Source: Shewanella benthica KT99
GTDB lineage: Bacteria > Pseudomonadota > Gammaproteobacteria > Enterobacterales > Shewanellaceae
DNA length: 64,000 nt
Assembly (NCBI RefSeq): GCF_000172075.1
Contig: NZ_ABIC01000018.1
Location: 1-64,000 of the forward strand
Direction: 5' to 3'
In this document: positions 47,875 through 57,482 of the stretch, in pieces
Numbering within the stretch: position 1 is the first letter of the stretch
How the letters are laid out: each line of letters opens with the position of its first letter
Notes under the pieces: generated by a model
Database searches by the model: none
What the model was told of the DNA's origin: nothing
The model's input: only the letters and a program-made list of their open reading frames with translations
Made by a program: the position numbers and the translations under genes

Positions 47875-50241
47875 TTAGCGAGTCCAGACCCAGTTGTCCA
47901 GGCTGATGGGATCGACACCGTTTTCCTTGATGTAGTTTCTATGTTCGACAAGGCGCTGCAGCATATCTGTGGTGATGGTGACATGTTGTGTCTCATCGAT
48001 AACACCTTGTTGGAACAGCTTGTAGGCCATGTCGATAACGAGATGGTAACGCGAGGTTCCGTTTCTGACACCCATATCGAATGGCGTTGTGGTCGATCCT
48101 TCCTCTTCATAACCCTTGATTCTGAATCTGTTATTGCCTTTATAATCGAATACCAGTTTCTTGATGGTGTTCGGGTAGCCATGGTAGTTAAAGATAACGC
48201 CCTTATCGGCAGTGAAGACTTCATCCATCAACCAGGGCTTGCTCTGGAAGTCTAAGCTACCAAGACCGCTGCTGGTGAGTTCGGTAACACTGACGAAACG
48301 GATACGAACACGAGGGAGTATCTCTCTGATTAATACCAGAGATGCCATCGCTTCCTGAGTCACGTAATCACCACAACCAACCAGAACCACATCTGGGTTT
48401 TCATCGGAAGCGAAGTCCCAAACCATGACACCGTCTTTGACCTGTGCACGTGCTTCATCGAGTGATAGCCATTGTGGCAAGTCTTTCTTGCCGGCAACTA
48501 TGATGTTTAACTTATCACGATCCGCGAAGGCACGCTCGGTGTAAACCAGAGTGGTGTTACCATCTGCAGGCAGATAGGCTGAGATGATCTTCGGGTGCTT
48601 CTCAAGCATGGCGCCCAAGAATGATGGGTTCTGATGCGAGTAACCGTTGTGATCTTGGCGTTCTAGCAGCGAAGATAGTACCACGTTGCATGCCGGTACT
48701 GGCTTGCGGAAGTGAACGCCTTGGCTGGCATAGACATACTTACAGTATTGGTCAGCCATCGAGGAGATAACTTGTGAGAATGCCTCATAAGTAGGGAACA
48801 TGGCGTGACGACCCGTCACTGTGTAACCATGCATCATACCGAAGAGCAAGTTCTCGGATAATAGCTCGATGACGCGGCCGTCACGGGCCATGTCGGTATC
48901 CCACTCTTCGATGGGCCACTGCCATGATCTGTTAGTCTCTTCGAATACGGCTTGAAGCTGGTTCGAGTAAGTTTCATCAGGGCTAAAGATACGCAGGTTG
49001 CGTTGATCGCGGTTGAGTTTCATCGCATCACGCATCCACTCACCCATCTTGTACATGGAGTGACCACGTGTACCACGAGGTGTTTCTGGACCGTAGGCTA
49101 GTTTAGATAGGTCAGGGTTAGTCAGTGCGCGAACCACCTCACCACCGTAGCTTAAGTGTTGCTGACCACAAGTTAACTGCTTAGGTGGAAGTAGGCTCTG
49201 GATCTCTTCATCGAAGATGAGCTCGCCTTTATCGTTAATCGAATAAAGTTCACTGAACTTATAACTGCCTAACCAAGTGTTGAGCGCGTCTAAGTGACCC
49301 TTATCGGTAGCACACTTATTGACGATTACCTGATGAGATTCGCAGTTACCTTCAAGCTTCTTGCCGTCGTACTGCGCAGTACCAGTCCAACCTTTAGCGG
49401 TACGCATCAAGATGACAGGCCAGCGTGGCTTAACAACATCTTCACCGCTGCGCGCGCGTTTCTGAATGTCGGTGATCATCTCATATGACTTATCCATGGC
49501 GTTAATCATCTGCACATAGACGTCTTCTTCATTTTGGTCATCGACTATGATAGGGAAATAACCCAGGCCACGGAATTCGAGATCTAATTCTTCGTGGCTC
49601 ATACGGCCCATACGAGTGGGACCAGAAATCTTGTAACCGTTGATATGAACTATGGGTAGCACCGCACCGTTAGTGGCAGGGTCTACTAAACGGTTGGCAT
49701 ACCAAGAAGCGGCAAGAGGGCCTGTTTCTGACTCGCCATCGCCAATCAGACATGCCGCAATAAGGTCGGGATTATCTAATACAGCACCCCAGGCAACTGA
49801 AAGTGAATAACCTAGTTCGCCACCTTCAAGGATTTGTCCAGGTGCTTCCGGGTTAGCGTGTGAAGGGTAACCATAAGCTGCTGAAAACTTCTGACAGATA
49901 TCTGTGATACCTTCTTCACTGTATGGAATGGTTTCAGGGTAATAATGACTAAGAGAACCTTCCATGAATAGGTTAGCTTGTACTGCAGGGAAACCGTGAC
50001 CTGGGCCTACAAGGTAGACGAATGAGCGATTATTCTTAACGATAAGACGGTTGATGTTAGCGTAAACAAAGTTGATCCCTGGGCAAGTGCCCCAGTGACC
50101 TAATAGTCTAGGCTTGATATCTGTGTGTTCGAGTGCACGCTTATGCAGTACGTTTTTCTTAAGATAAATTTGCGATGTCGCTAGAAAGTTTGTCGCTCTG
50201 ACAAATTTCTTTAATGCGCCGATCTCTTGCTGTTGTGACAT
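47875..50241 (-). CDS. xfp: Xylulose-5-phosphate/fructose-6-phosphate phosphoketolase
   Basis: Thiamine-diphosphate enzyme that splits xylulose 5-phosphate (or fructose 6-phosphate) with phosphate into acetyl phosphate and a shorter sugar phosphate. About 788 residues, the usual length. Motifs: RLLGHWGTCPGINF, VGPGHGFPA, CLIGDGESETGPLAASW (cofactor binding) and RQDHNGYSHQNPSF. It starts MSQQQEIGALKKF; an ATG at 50253 is possible. Together with the nearby tal-pgi genes it suggests a phosphoketolase shunt producing acetyl phosphate. Confidence 0.95.
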   Translation of the reverse strand: MSQQQEIGALKKFVRATNFLATSQIYLKKNVLHKRALEHTDIKPRLLGHWGTCPGINFVYANINRLIVKNNRSFVYLVGPGHGFPAVQANLFMEGSLSHYYPETIPYSEEGITDICQKFSAAYGYPSHANPEAPGQILEGGELGYSLSVAWGAVLDNPDLIAACLIGDGESETGPLAASWYANRLVDPATNGAVLPIVHINGYKISGPTRMGRMSHEELDLEFRGLGYFPIIVDDQNEEDVYVQMINAMDKSYEMITDIQKRARSGEDVVKPRWPVILMRTAKGWTGTAQYDGKKLEGNCESHQVIVNKCATDKGHLDALNTWLGSYKFSELYSINDKGELIFDEEIQSLLPPKQLTCGQQHLSYGGEVVRALTNPDLSKLAYGPETPRGTRGHSMYKMGEWMRDAMKLNRDQRNLRIFSPDETYSNQLQAVFEETNRSWQWPIEEWDTDMARDGRVIELLSENLLFGMMHGYTVTGRHAMFPTYEAFSQVISSMADQYCKYVYASQGVHFRKPVPACNVVLSSLLERQDHNGYSHQNPSFLGAMLEKHPKIISAYLPADGNTTLVYTERAFADRDKLNIIVAGKKDLPQWLSLDEARAQVKDGVMVWDFASDENPDVVLVGCGDYVTQEAMASLVLIREILPRVRIRFVSVTELTSSGLGSLDFQSKPWLMDEVFTADKGVIFNYHGYPNTIKKLVFDYKGNNRFRIKGYEEEGSTTTPFDMGVRNGTSRYHLVIDMAYKLFQQGVIDETQHVTITTDMLQRLVEHRNYIKENGVDPISLDNWVWTR

Positions 50242-50253
50242 AAATAACCCCAT

Positions 50254-50667
50254 TTATAGTAAGCAAAAATTGAATCAAAGCTTATGCAAGCCACTATATT
50301 TGTAATTTTATTACAAGAATGTGTCCTACATCTTATTTTTGTAAAGTCATAATATTTCAATTTTATTGCGATGTTCAGGTGAAAAACTTGTGTAATCAGT
50401 TGTTAGCCTAACTTAAATTCGTTTTTACGTGTGATAGTCGTGTTATGCAAATGATTAATTGTGACCTAGATCACGCGAGATACTTTTGATGGTATGCTAT
50501 TTTGCCGCAACGAAAATTGGTGAACGTGATGTAATAAATTCACGAAAGCAAAATTTTAAAAGAAAATTACCAGTTTTTATCGAATAGTTGGAAGAAAACT
50601 AAAACACGTTAGTCTCGGAGCTGGTTGCATAAGCTGCAGTGATTATCATGGGGATAGAGTAAGAAAT
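50254..50667. other. Divergent xfp / symporter control region
   Basis: 414 AT-rich bases without a gene, holding the promoters of both divergent genes and the CRP-like site at 50460. Confidence 0.5.
50460..50475. promoter_or_regulatory. CRP-like site between xfp and the alanine symporter
   Basis: TGTGACCTAGATCACG matches TGTGA-N6-TCACA in 9 of 10 positions. It lies about 200 bases from both start codons. Confidence 0.6.
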
Positions 50668-52110
50668 ATGTTTGAATCATTAATTAGCGCTATTGAATCT
50701 GTAGTGAATGCCATTAATGGCATGTTATGGGGCCGCGTGCTTATATACGTACTGGTCGCTGCGGGTGTATTTTTTACACTTCGTCTGAGTTTTATTCAGT
50801 TTCGTTTATTTGGCCATGGTGCCAAGCTGGTCATGCGGGGCCGTGAAAAGGTCGATGGGATTTCGTCATTTCAGGTATTCTGTACCTCGATGGCTGCTCG
50901 TGTCGGTACAGGAAATATGGCCGGTGTTGCCATCGCCATTACAGTAGGTGGTGCGGGTGCTATTTTTTGGATGTGGTTAATTGCATTATTAGGCATGGCG
51001 ACATCCTTCATTGAGTCAACCTTAGCTCAGGTCTATAAAGTTAGAGACAGCGAAGGCCAGTTTCGTGGTGGCCCTGCCTACTACATGGAAAAAGGCCTAG
51101 GTAAGCGTTGGATGGGCACCCTGTTCTCCATTTTGCTTATCATAGCTTTTGGCTTCGCTTTCAATGCGGCTCAAGCCAATACCATTACTGACGCACTCAA
51201 TAATGCTTTCGGTTTCGATAAGACTATTGTTGGACTCGTCATCGTACTCGCCTCTGCCTATATTATCTGTGGTGGCCTTAAAAAGGTCGCTCGTGCTTCC
51301 GAGCTGATAGTGCCTGTAATGGCCGTGGCTTACTTAGCGATTGGCATGCTTGTTCTAGTACTGAATATTGAGCAAGTGCCCGCCGCACTTAGCCTAATTG
51401 TTAAGAGTGCGTTTGGTTGGGATGAGGCTGCTGGTGGCGCTATGGGCGCTATGATGGCAGGTATCGCTCGTGGTCTGTTTTCTAACGAAGCGGGCATGGG
51501 TAGCGCGGCTAATATTGCGGCTTCGGCTACGCCTAATCCAAACCATCCAGCTTCTCAAGGCTTTGTGCAGATGATAGGCGTTTTTGTCGATACGATTGTT
51601 ATCTGTACCTCATCGGCTGCGATTATCTTACTATCTGGAGTGTTAGATAACCCAGGAGAACAGCAAGGAATTGGACTGTTACAGTTGGCTCTGTCTAATG
51701 AGCTAGGTGGCTGGTCTGCGTATTTCATCTCTTTTGCCATTCTGCTGTTCTGCTTCTCATCGATCATTGCCAACTACAGTTATGCGGAAAGTAACATCAT
51801 GTTCTTAACTAAGAGTAAGAAGGTGTTGTTTATTTTCCGCGGCGCCGTGTTAGCCATGGTGATGGCGGGATCGGTTGCTTCATTGCAGTTAGTGTGGAAC
51901 TTTGCCGATGTTTCTATGGGCTTGATGGCACTGGTTAACATCGCCGCCATTGTCATGTTATCTAAAGTTGCCTTTGCGGTAATTAAAGATTATGAGCGTC
52001 AGCTTAAAGCAGGCAAAACGCCGACATTCGATGCCAGTCAATTCCCGGAGATTAATGGCATAGAAAACAGTGAGTGGAGCGGTAAGAAAGCGGCTTTGTC
52101 AGAAGCATAA
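50668..52110 (+). CDS. Sodium:alanine symporter (AGCS family)
   Basis: Inner-membrane transporter for alanine or glycine driven by sodium. The 480-residue protein has about ten hydrophobic segments and the AGCS signatures FQVFCTSMAARVGTGNMAGVA and RGLFSNEAGMGSAANIAASA. It is transcribed divergently from xfp and followed by a terminator. Confidence 0.93.
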   Translation: MFESLISAIESVVNAINGMLWGRVLIYVLVAAGVFFTLRLSFIQFRLFGHGAKLVMRGREKVDGISSFQVFCTSMAARVGTGNMAGVAIAITVGGAGAIFWMWLIALLGMATSFIESTLAQVYKVRDSEGQFRGGPAYYMEKGLGKRWMGTLFSILLIIAFGFAFNAAQANTITDALNNAFGFDKTIVGLVIVLASAYIICGGLKKVARASELIVPVMAVAYLAIGMLVLVLNIEQVPAALSLIVKSAFGWDEAAGGAMGAMMAGIARGLFSNEAGMGSAANIAASATPNPNHPASQGFVQMIGVFVDTIVICTSSAAIILLSGVLDNPGEQQGIGLLQLALSNELGGWSAYFISFAILLFCFSSIIANYSYAESNIMFLTKSKKVLFIFRGAVLAMVMAGSVASLQLVWNFADVSMGLMALVNIAAIVMLSKVAFAVIKDYERQLKAGKTPTFDASQFPEINGIENSEWSGKKAALSEA

Positions 52111-52154
52111 ATCATTTAAGCTCATTGATTCGATAGACTGAATTAGCACAATCT

Positions 52155-52183
52155 AAAAAACCACGCTATTAGCGTGGTTTTTT
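52155..52183 (+). terminator. Symporter gene terminator
   Basis: AAAACCACGCT-ATT-AGCGTGGTTTT: perfect 11-bp stem and T-run. Confidence 0.9.
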
Positions 52184-52233
52184 ATGTGTGCATCAGTATG
52201 ATGGCAAGCATAAGAGTTCAATAAGGATCGGCT

Positions 52234-53010
52234 ATGTTAGTTTTAATTTCACCAGCTAAAACATTAGACTATAAGAACCCCTCAGGGACGGCTGAATATA
52301 CCTTGCCTAAGCTTGTCGACTTCAGCGTTCAGTTAATCGAGGAGTGCCGTAAATTGACGCCAGCAGAAATCGCATCCTTGATGAAGGTGAGCGATAAAAT
52401 TGCCGGTTTGAATGCGGCTCGTTTCGGGACCTGGAGTCCAGAGTTTACTACCGAAAATGCCAAACAAGCCTTGTATGCATTTCGCGGTGATGTTTATACC
52501 GGCTTAGATGCTGACACCTTATCACCAAGCGGAATACAGGACGCTCAGAAACACCTGCGCATATTATCCGGACTCTATGGGCTACTTCGTCCGTTAGACC
52601 TGATGCAGCCCTATCGATTAGAGATGGGCACTCGCTTAGCGAATAAGCAAGGCACTAACCTGTATCAATTCTGGGGCAATACCATTACCGATGAGGTGAA
52701 TCTAGCCCTGGAAGAGCAGGGAGACGACATCCTTGTCAATTTAGCCTCAAACGAATACTTCAAGGCGGTTAAGACCAAACTGGTGAAGGGCCGTATCATT
52801 ACGCCAGCGTTTAAAGATCGAAAAAATGGTCAGTACAAGGTGATCAGTTTCTTCGTCAAGAAAGCCCGCGGCATGATGGTGCGCTATATCCTCGATAACA
52901 AGGTGAGTACCCTTGCTGAGTTGATCAAGTTTGACAGCGCGGGATATCATTACTGTGAAGCTGAATCGTCAGCTTTCGCACCGGTGTTTCTCCGTGAAGA
53001 ACAGCTGTAG
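52234..53010 (+). CDS. yaaA: Peroxide stress protein YaaA
   Basis: Member of the UPF0246/DUF328 family that limits free iron and DNA damage during peroxide stress in E. coli. The 258 residues begin [16 protein letters not shown] and contain [33 protein letters not shown] and the C-terminal [14 protein letters not shown] precedes the ATG by about 7 bases. Confidence 0.95.
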   Translation: MLVLISPAKTLDYKNPSGTAEYTLPKLVDFSVQLIEECRKLTPAEIASLMKVSDKIAGLNAARFGTWSPEFTTENAKQALYAFRGDVYTGLDADTLSPSGIQDAQKHLRILSGLYGLLRPLDLMQPYRLEMGTRLANKQGTNLYQFWGNTITDEVNLALEEQGDDILVNLASNEYFKAVKTKLVKGRIITPAFKDRKNGQYKVISFFVKKARGMMVRYILDNKVSTLAELIKFDSAGYHYCEAESSAFAPVFLREEQL

Positions 53011-53459
53011 GCAAGGCTTCGAATGAAGCTTGATTACATTTTTTGATTGGTTTCATTTAGCTAATGTGGTACTTGCCAGCTAGCAAGTTTCAAATAGCAT
53101 TTTTAATGGTGTCGCTTATCTAGGTTGGTACTTGGTGGTTTGCTAAGTACCATGGCGTCATTGGTGTTTATTGCTTGCAGCAGGCTTAAGTGCAAACACT
53201 TCTGTGACACGGCGCAAGTATGTCCCTATAGCCTCTGCGACATCATCCCTGATGCCGAAGGTCACAGCCGCGTTCACACCAGCTATGGCTTCGAAAAGGT
53301 GCTTCTTCGATTTTAATTTTACTGGCATTCAGCTCACTTTTGGACAAAAGCGTGCTAGATTATTTGCTCTAATGCGGGTGACTCAGATGAGAAAAAGTAT
53401 CTTGGTTTTATTCGAGACCCCTAATTCGCTCTGACCCCTTTATCCAGGATTATGTTTGT
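53011..53459. other. Gene-free stretch at the left of an accessory islet
   Basis: No gene recognised. GGTACTTGGTGGTTTGCTAAGTACC (53126-53150) is an inverted repeat with 7-base arms, and GTGGTACTTGCCAGC at 53065 is a partial copy of its left half. TCGCTCTGACCCC near 53428 resembles the tails of repeats seen near IS or REP elements, but no element could be delimited. Confidence 0.4.
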
Positions 53460-54124
53460 TTATCGAAAATTCTTTCTGATACTATTAATGTAACTTAAAT
53501 CAGTAGGGCACTGATTTGATGGCATTATTAAGCTTTTTACGACAAATACTAAGCCAGCGCCAGCGACACCTGCTATTAAAGGAGACATTCCAATAAATGC
53601 GGAAACACCTGCGCTTCCTAAACCCGCGCCAACAATACCTGAAAAATCAGCATTAATTACATTTTTTAAATGAGTTGTAATTCGTTTTATACCAGACTCA
53701 TTTAAAGTTTTATCAATATCTTTCAAAGCCAATTCGACACGAGCCATTTGAGCATTTCTGCACGCGGTACATCTCTTGAACTCAATATTTTTTCATTGAC
53801 CTCATCCATATGACAACGGAATGCGGTGAGTTCATCTTGATTTTTTCTAAATGCTGCTTCTTGAGCCTGAATGAAGAATTCACCACGACCCGAGCTTATT
53901 GTTCCTTGGAAACGAACATGAGTACGTTTTAGTTTGCCTGACTGTTCTAGATAATCAATTTCAGGCGAAGAAACATGAATTAGCATATTTGAGGGGTAAT
54001 CAATTTCGTCCCAATACATAAGGTATTTTCGCAACTCTATCGGATCAGGATCTCCGCCACAACTAACTTCCCCTGTATAAATAGGCTTGAAAGGCGGAGA
54101 TACTACTATTCCCTTTTTATTCAT
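53460..54124 (-). pseudogene. DUF6236-like hypothetical gene, split by a frameshift
   Basis: The first frame (53723-54124) starts MNKKGIVVSPPFKPIYTGEV and reads DPIELRKYLMYWDEIDYPSN and SSRDVPRAEM, then stops. The second frame (53460-53747) continues MARVELALKDIDKTLNESGI and a glycine-rich hydrophobic end. Relatives, as remembered, join these parts in one chain, so a frameshift around 53740-53750 is likely. If so the protein is about 220 residues. Two overlapping genes are the alternative. Function unknown; AT-rich compared with the neighbours and next to an IS110 fragment, suggesting acquired DNA. Confidence 0.55.
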
Positions 54125-54252
54125 ATTGACTTCAGATTTAGAGTGCTAGACATAATGACTCCCCACGAGGTGCTAGTCTCCAAGTCCGTGGGTTAGTCCA
54201 AAATAGTTAAATTGTGCACCAGAGCCATACAATATTGTAACTGGAGGCTAGG

Positions 54253-54372
54253 GTGAGAAAATATAGCATAATTTTCATAGGCTTAGATACTCATAAAGAA
54301 TTTATTGAAGTCGCCTATGCTGAAGACGGTCGAGAAAATAGTCCAGTACACTTAGGACGAGTTCCCAATACG
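54253..54372 (+). pseudogene. IS110-family transposase, N-terminal fragment
   Basis: From GTG 54253 the frame reads MRKYSIIFIGLDTHKEFIEV and AYAEDGRENSPVHLGRVPNT, the start of the DEDD domain of IS110/IS1111 transposases, then runs into unrelated sequence and a stop near 54430. Only about 40 residues remain. GGAGG precedes it. Confidence 0.7.
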
Positions 54373-54997
54373 GATATAGGGGGCGGAGCGAATAAGGTAA
54401 AAACTGCTTCAAGCTTCATTCGGAACTAGCACGTTTTGGCTGTTACGTATTTAGCTACTAAACCAAGAAATCCTAAATCGAAGAGACAAATAACCAGGTG
54501 TAGATGCGGCTGCGGACTTCGGTTTCAGGGTGAGGTTTCACTAAGTGAAACGCTTCGAACGAGAGGCAGGGAGCCGAACTGGCTGTTAAACATGGATGTT
54601 GTTTGAAACCGCAGAGCCCACATGGAAGACTCTTATGAAATCAAGAGGCGGCGTTTCGCTGAAGTATCTGCACATAAGGTCGTTCACTCACATCTGACCC
54701 ATAGGGATATGAGAAATGTCTTGGGATGTAGGGAACATCTCTGACCATGTGATCACGACATTTGTGCATCCCTGCACGGCACCCGCTGCAGGCGATAGAT
54801 AACCATGAAGATTAAACTTTCAATAAACCAGCCAACACCAAAACCGCCAAATGAAGCAAATTAAAATGTAATCAAGCTTCATTTTAAGCAAAAAGGCCAC
54901 TGTTACGATAAATAGTGGCCTAGTAGATTACCAATAGAAGGCTGAATCGAGCCAAGGCAAAAAACAGCTGAACCGCTAAACAGCTCTTTAGCGACTC
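54373..54997. other. Remnant region with the second copy of the long repeat
   Basis: No gene. It contains repeat copy 2 (54495-54675) and a hairpin AGGCCACT ... AGTGGCCT (54893-54921) without a clear T-run. The rest is unassigned. Confidence 0.45.
54495..54675 (+). repeat. Long intergenic repeat element, copy 2
   Basis: Matches the minus strand of 5300-5594 in block order: GTGTAGATGCGGCTGCGG, CAGGGTGAGG, CGAACGAGAG, GCCGAACTGGCTGTTAAAC, ATGGATGTTGTTTG, GCAGAGCCCACATGG, and GGCGNNTCGCNGAAGTANCTGC-like sequence at the end. It is shorter than copy 1, which carries an internal duplication. Confidence 0.7.
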
Positions 54998-56398
54998 CTA
55001 TTTAGCTGCCAAAGGGCGTAACTCGATTTCCGATTGGGCCATCAGATACGCAAACTGAGCGTAGGCTGCCACGTTTTGCTGCAGTGCGGCTGGATCTATC
55101 TTATCTAAGGTGTCGTTGGGTGCGTGGTGATAATCGAAGTAATCACGGCCATCTTGTCTTAATGATGCCACAGGTACACCTTGCTTTGGCAACATAGAGA
55201 CATCAGGGCCGCCTGAGGCCATATTGCTGCCCATTACAACACCATTCTGAATCATGGGTGTACTGAGAGTTTGTAATGCCGTGAAGGCCTTGTCATTGAC
55301 TCTGTAATCGATCTGATAGATGCGACCAGTACCGAAATCAGCTTCGGCAGCGATGTAATGTTTGGCTAGCTCGTCTTGGTGTGCCTTAGCGTAAGCTTTA
55401 CCACCGATCAGGCCTACTTCTTCGGCGGCATAGAGTACGACTCTAACCGTACGTGCTGGCTTGACTGCTAAATCTTGAATGAGCTTAGCCGCCGATGTGA
55501 CGATGGCCACGCCAGCGCCATCATCGATGGCGCCAGTACCTTCATCCCATGAGTCTAAATGAGCACTTATGAGTACTATCTCATCTGGCTTGCTGCTGCC
55601 GGTGACTTCGGCGATGACATTGTATGAGGTCGCGTAGCCTAAACGCTGGGGAGACATGAACAGGTCCAGCACCACATTAGGGTCACGTTTGAGCATTAAC
55701 TTGATCAGATCGGCATCCGGGTTAGACATAGCCGCCGCTGGGATCTTAGTCACACCTTCTTTGTAGCGCATCATACCTGTGTGAGCCATGCGGTCATGAT
55801 CTGTCCCTATGGAGCGGATCACGATAGCTAATGCGCCTTTCTCCGCTGCCGTGATGGCGCCGCGAGAACGGCCACCTACGGTTTTCCCATAACCTTTGCC
55901 TGTGATATGGCGTTCGGTGATGTGGTCGATAAAGACTATCTTGCCTTCGACTTCTGCTTTAGAGGCCAGTTTCAATGCCGCTAAACTATCGAATCGGGCG
56001 ATGGAGGCCTGTATTCCGGTTTTTGGCGTCGCAATACTGCCGCCAAGAGCGGTTATCACGATAGGCTGACTGTAGGGGAATAGGATTTTCGCTTTCGCTT
56101 CCCCTCGACTCCAGACCGGAACTTGAACCGCTTCTTTATAGACTCTGTCGAATCCCAGGCTATTGAGCTTGTCCTGCGCCCATTGAACGGCAATCAGGTC
56201 TTTTTCACTGCCGGCCAATCTGGGGCCGACTTCTACCGTGAGGGATTCGACCAACTCATATGCCAAATTTGAACTCAAGGCTTCTTGCTGCAATTGCTGA
56301 GGTATTAAGATAGCGGATTTTTCTGCTGGCGTGTGCTGACAACCAATAAGGCTGCCAAAGAGGAGTCCAATGACCAAGGTACGGGGTGTGTTTTTCAT
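54998..56398 (-). CDS. M28-family peptidase lipoprotein
   Basis: Zinc aminopeptidase/carboxypeptidase Q-like, 466 residues, exported as a lipoprotein (lipobox LIGC, Cys20). It has a PA-domain insert (about 110-220) and the di-zinc ligands in ISAHLDSWDEGTGAIDDGAG, YAAEEVGLIGGKAYA, and YFDYHHAPNDTLDKID. Likely located at the periplasmic side of the envelope and active on peptides. It is divergent from an ArsR-type regulator. Confidence 0.92.
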   Translation of the reverse strand: MKNTPRTLVIGLLFGSLIGCQHTPAEKSAILIPQQLQQEALSSNLAYELVESLTVEVGPRLAGSEKDLIAVQWAQDKLNSLGFDRVYKEAVQVPVWSRGEAKAKILFPYSQPIVITALGGSIATPKTGIQASIARFDSLAALKLASKAEVEGKIVFIDHITERHITGKGYGKTVGGRSRGAITAAEKGALAIVIRSIGTDHDRMAHTGMMRYKEGVTKIPAAAMSNPDADLIKLMLKRDPNVVLDLFMSPQRLGYATSYNVIAEVTGSSKPDEIVLISAHLDSWDEGTGAIDDGAGVAIVTSAAKLIQDLAVKPARTVRVVLYAAEEVGLIGGKAYAKAHQDELAKHYIAAEADFGTGRIYQIDYRVNDKAFTALQTLSTPMIQNGVVMGSNMASGGPDVSMLPKQGVPVASLRQDGRDYFDYHHAPNDTLDKIDPAALQQNVAAYAQFAYLMAQSEIELRPLAAK

Positions 56399-56533
56399 AA
56401 GTTTCCTTTGTTTTTATTACTCATGTCCCATTTTTGAAAACAATCTAGCAAAAAGTGTGCTTTATGTCCCGACTATATCTGTAAGGCAAGGCTATATTAG
56501 CCTAGGGGATTGTTTTAGGAGAAATTGCTCGTA

Positions 56534-56830
56534 ATGAATATTGAATTAATGCAGCAAAGGACAGACCAAGCCGTTGTGATGTTGAAGGCTTTGGCAAACG
56601 AACGTCGTCTCTTTATCCTATGCTATCTTCTTAGTGAAGGAGAGATGTGTGTTGGTGAGATGAATAAAAAACTGGGTTTGAGTCAATCGGCTCTGTCTCA
56701 GCATCTAGCCTGGTTACGAAAAGATAATTTAGTTGAGACTCGTAAGGAAGCTCAAACGGTATTTTACTCCTTGAAGAGTAAAGAAGTATCGGAGATTATT
56801 AAGTTGCTGAACAACATGTACTGTCATTAA
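56534..56830 (+). CDS. ArsR-family transcriptional regulator
   Basis: 98-residue winged-helix regulator: LKALANERRLFILCYLLSEGEMCVGEMN, then the recognition helix LGLSQSALSQHLAWLRKDNLVETRKEAQTVFYSL split over the wing. The two cysteines (CYLL, MCVGE) and the sequence recall HlyU/BigR/SqrR-like members that sense redox or sulfide, but the metal-site pattern of classical ArsR is not obvious. ATG 56534 is chosen; AGGAG lies 12 bases upstream, and a TTG at 56525 is possible. Confidence 0.88.
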   Translation: MNIELMQQRTDQAVVMLKALANERRLFILCYLLSEGEMCVGEMNKKLGLSQSALSQHLAWLRKDNLVETRKEAQTVFYSLKSKEVSEIIKLLNNMYCH

Positions 56831-56852
56831 AAACAGTGAAGTAAATCAAATT

Positions 56853-56880
56853 GGCAGAGCCTGAAGGCTCTGCTTTTTTA
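56853..56880 (+). terminator. ArsR-type gene terminator
   Basis: GCAGAGCC-TGAA-GGCTCTGC followed by six T. Confidence 0.92.
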
Positions 56881-56923
56881 TGCCTGAAATTTAGTGGAAT
56901 GGGTATTAACAAATTTCAGGCAT
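56880..56923. repeat. Perfect 13-bp inverted repeat
   Basis: ATGCCTGAAATTT (56880-56892) and AAATTTCAGGCAT (56911-56923) with an 18-base loop, between two convergent terminators. Confidence 0.75.
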
Positions 56924-56951
56924 AAAAAAATCGACCAAGGCCGATTTTTTT
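56924..56951 (-). terminator. rpsT terminator
   Basis: On the minus strand AAAAAATCGG-CCTTGG-TCGATTTTTTT: short stem and T-run, 18 bases behind the rpsT stop. Confidence 0.8.
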
Positions 56952-56968
56952 AAGCATAAACTTAAAGA

Positions 56969-57235
56969 TTAAGCAGCAAGTGCTTTGATCTTAGTGTTTA
57001 GGCGAGACTTCTGACGAGCAGCTTTATTCTTGTGAATAATGCCTTTAGTCGCCATACGGTCAACAATGGGTTGTGCAACATTAAATGCTTCAGTAGCCGC
57101 TTTGTGATCGCCAGCTTTAATTGCTGCGATAACTTTCTTTACGTATGAACGTAACATAGAACGACGACTAGCGTTATGCTGACGACGTTTTTCAGATTGA
57201 AGCGCGCGCTTCTTTGCAGACTTGCTATTAGCCAA
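56969..57235 (-). CDS. rpsT: Ribosomal protein S20
   Basis: Primary-binding 30S protein. The 88 residues begin [20 protein letters not shown] and include [15 protein letters not shown] and the C-terminal [20 protein letters not shown], the complete S20 profile. Divergent from murJ, the standard arrangement. Confidence 0.98.
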   Translation of the reverse strand: MANSKSAKKRALQSEKRRQHNASRRSMLRSYVKKVIAAIKAGDHKAATEAFNVAQPIVDRMATKGIIHKNKAARQKSRLNTKIKALAA

Positions 57236-57482
57236 GGTGCAACTCCTAAATAGGGTTAGATATTTTAAAGGTCGGGAATATGCCTCTTTTTTGTCACTTT
57301 GTCAATGACAATGATTGAATCTTTATCTTAAAGATAAATTAATCCAACCAGACTTGGCTATCTTCAACCTAACTCGTGTAATATGGTGCGTAATTCTAGC
57401 AGTAATTGTTAGCCAGTGACAGGGGGAAAATCAATTCTTGAGACTACTCGCCTGAAATGTATCGTTCAGATCAGGGGGTTTT

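Noticed and set aside
54893..54921. Intrinsic terminator before the M28 peptidase gene end
   Set aside because: The stem AGGCCACT/AGTGGCCT is good, but no T-run follows on the plus strand, and on the minus strand only a short T stretch follows.
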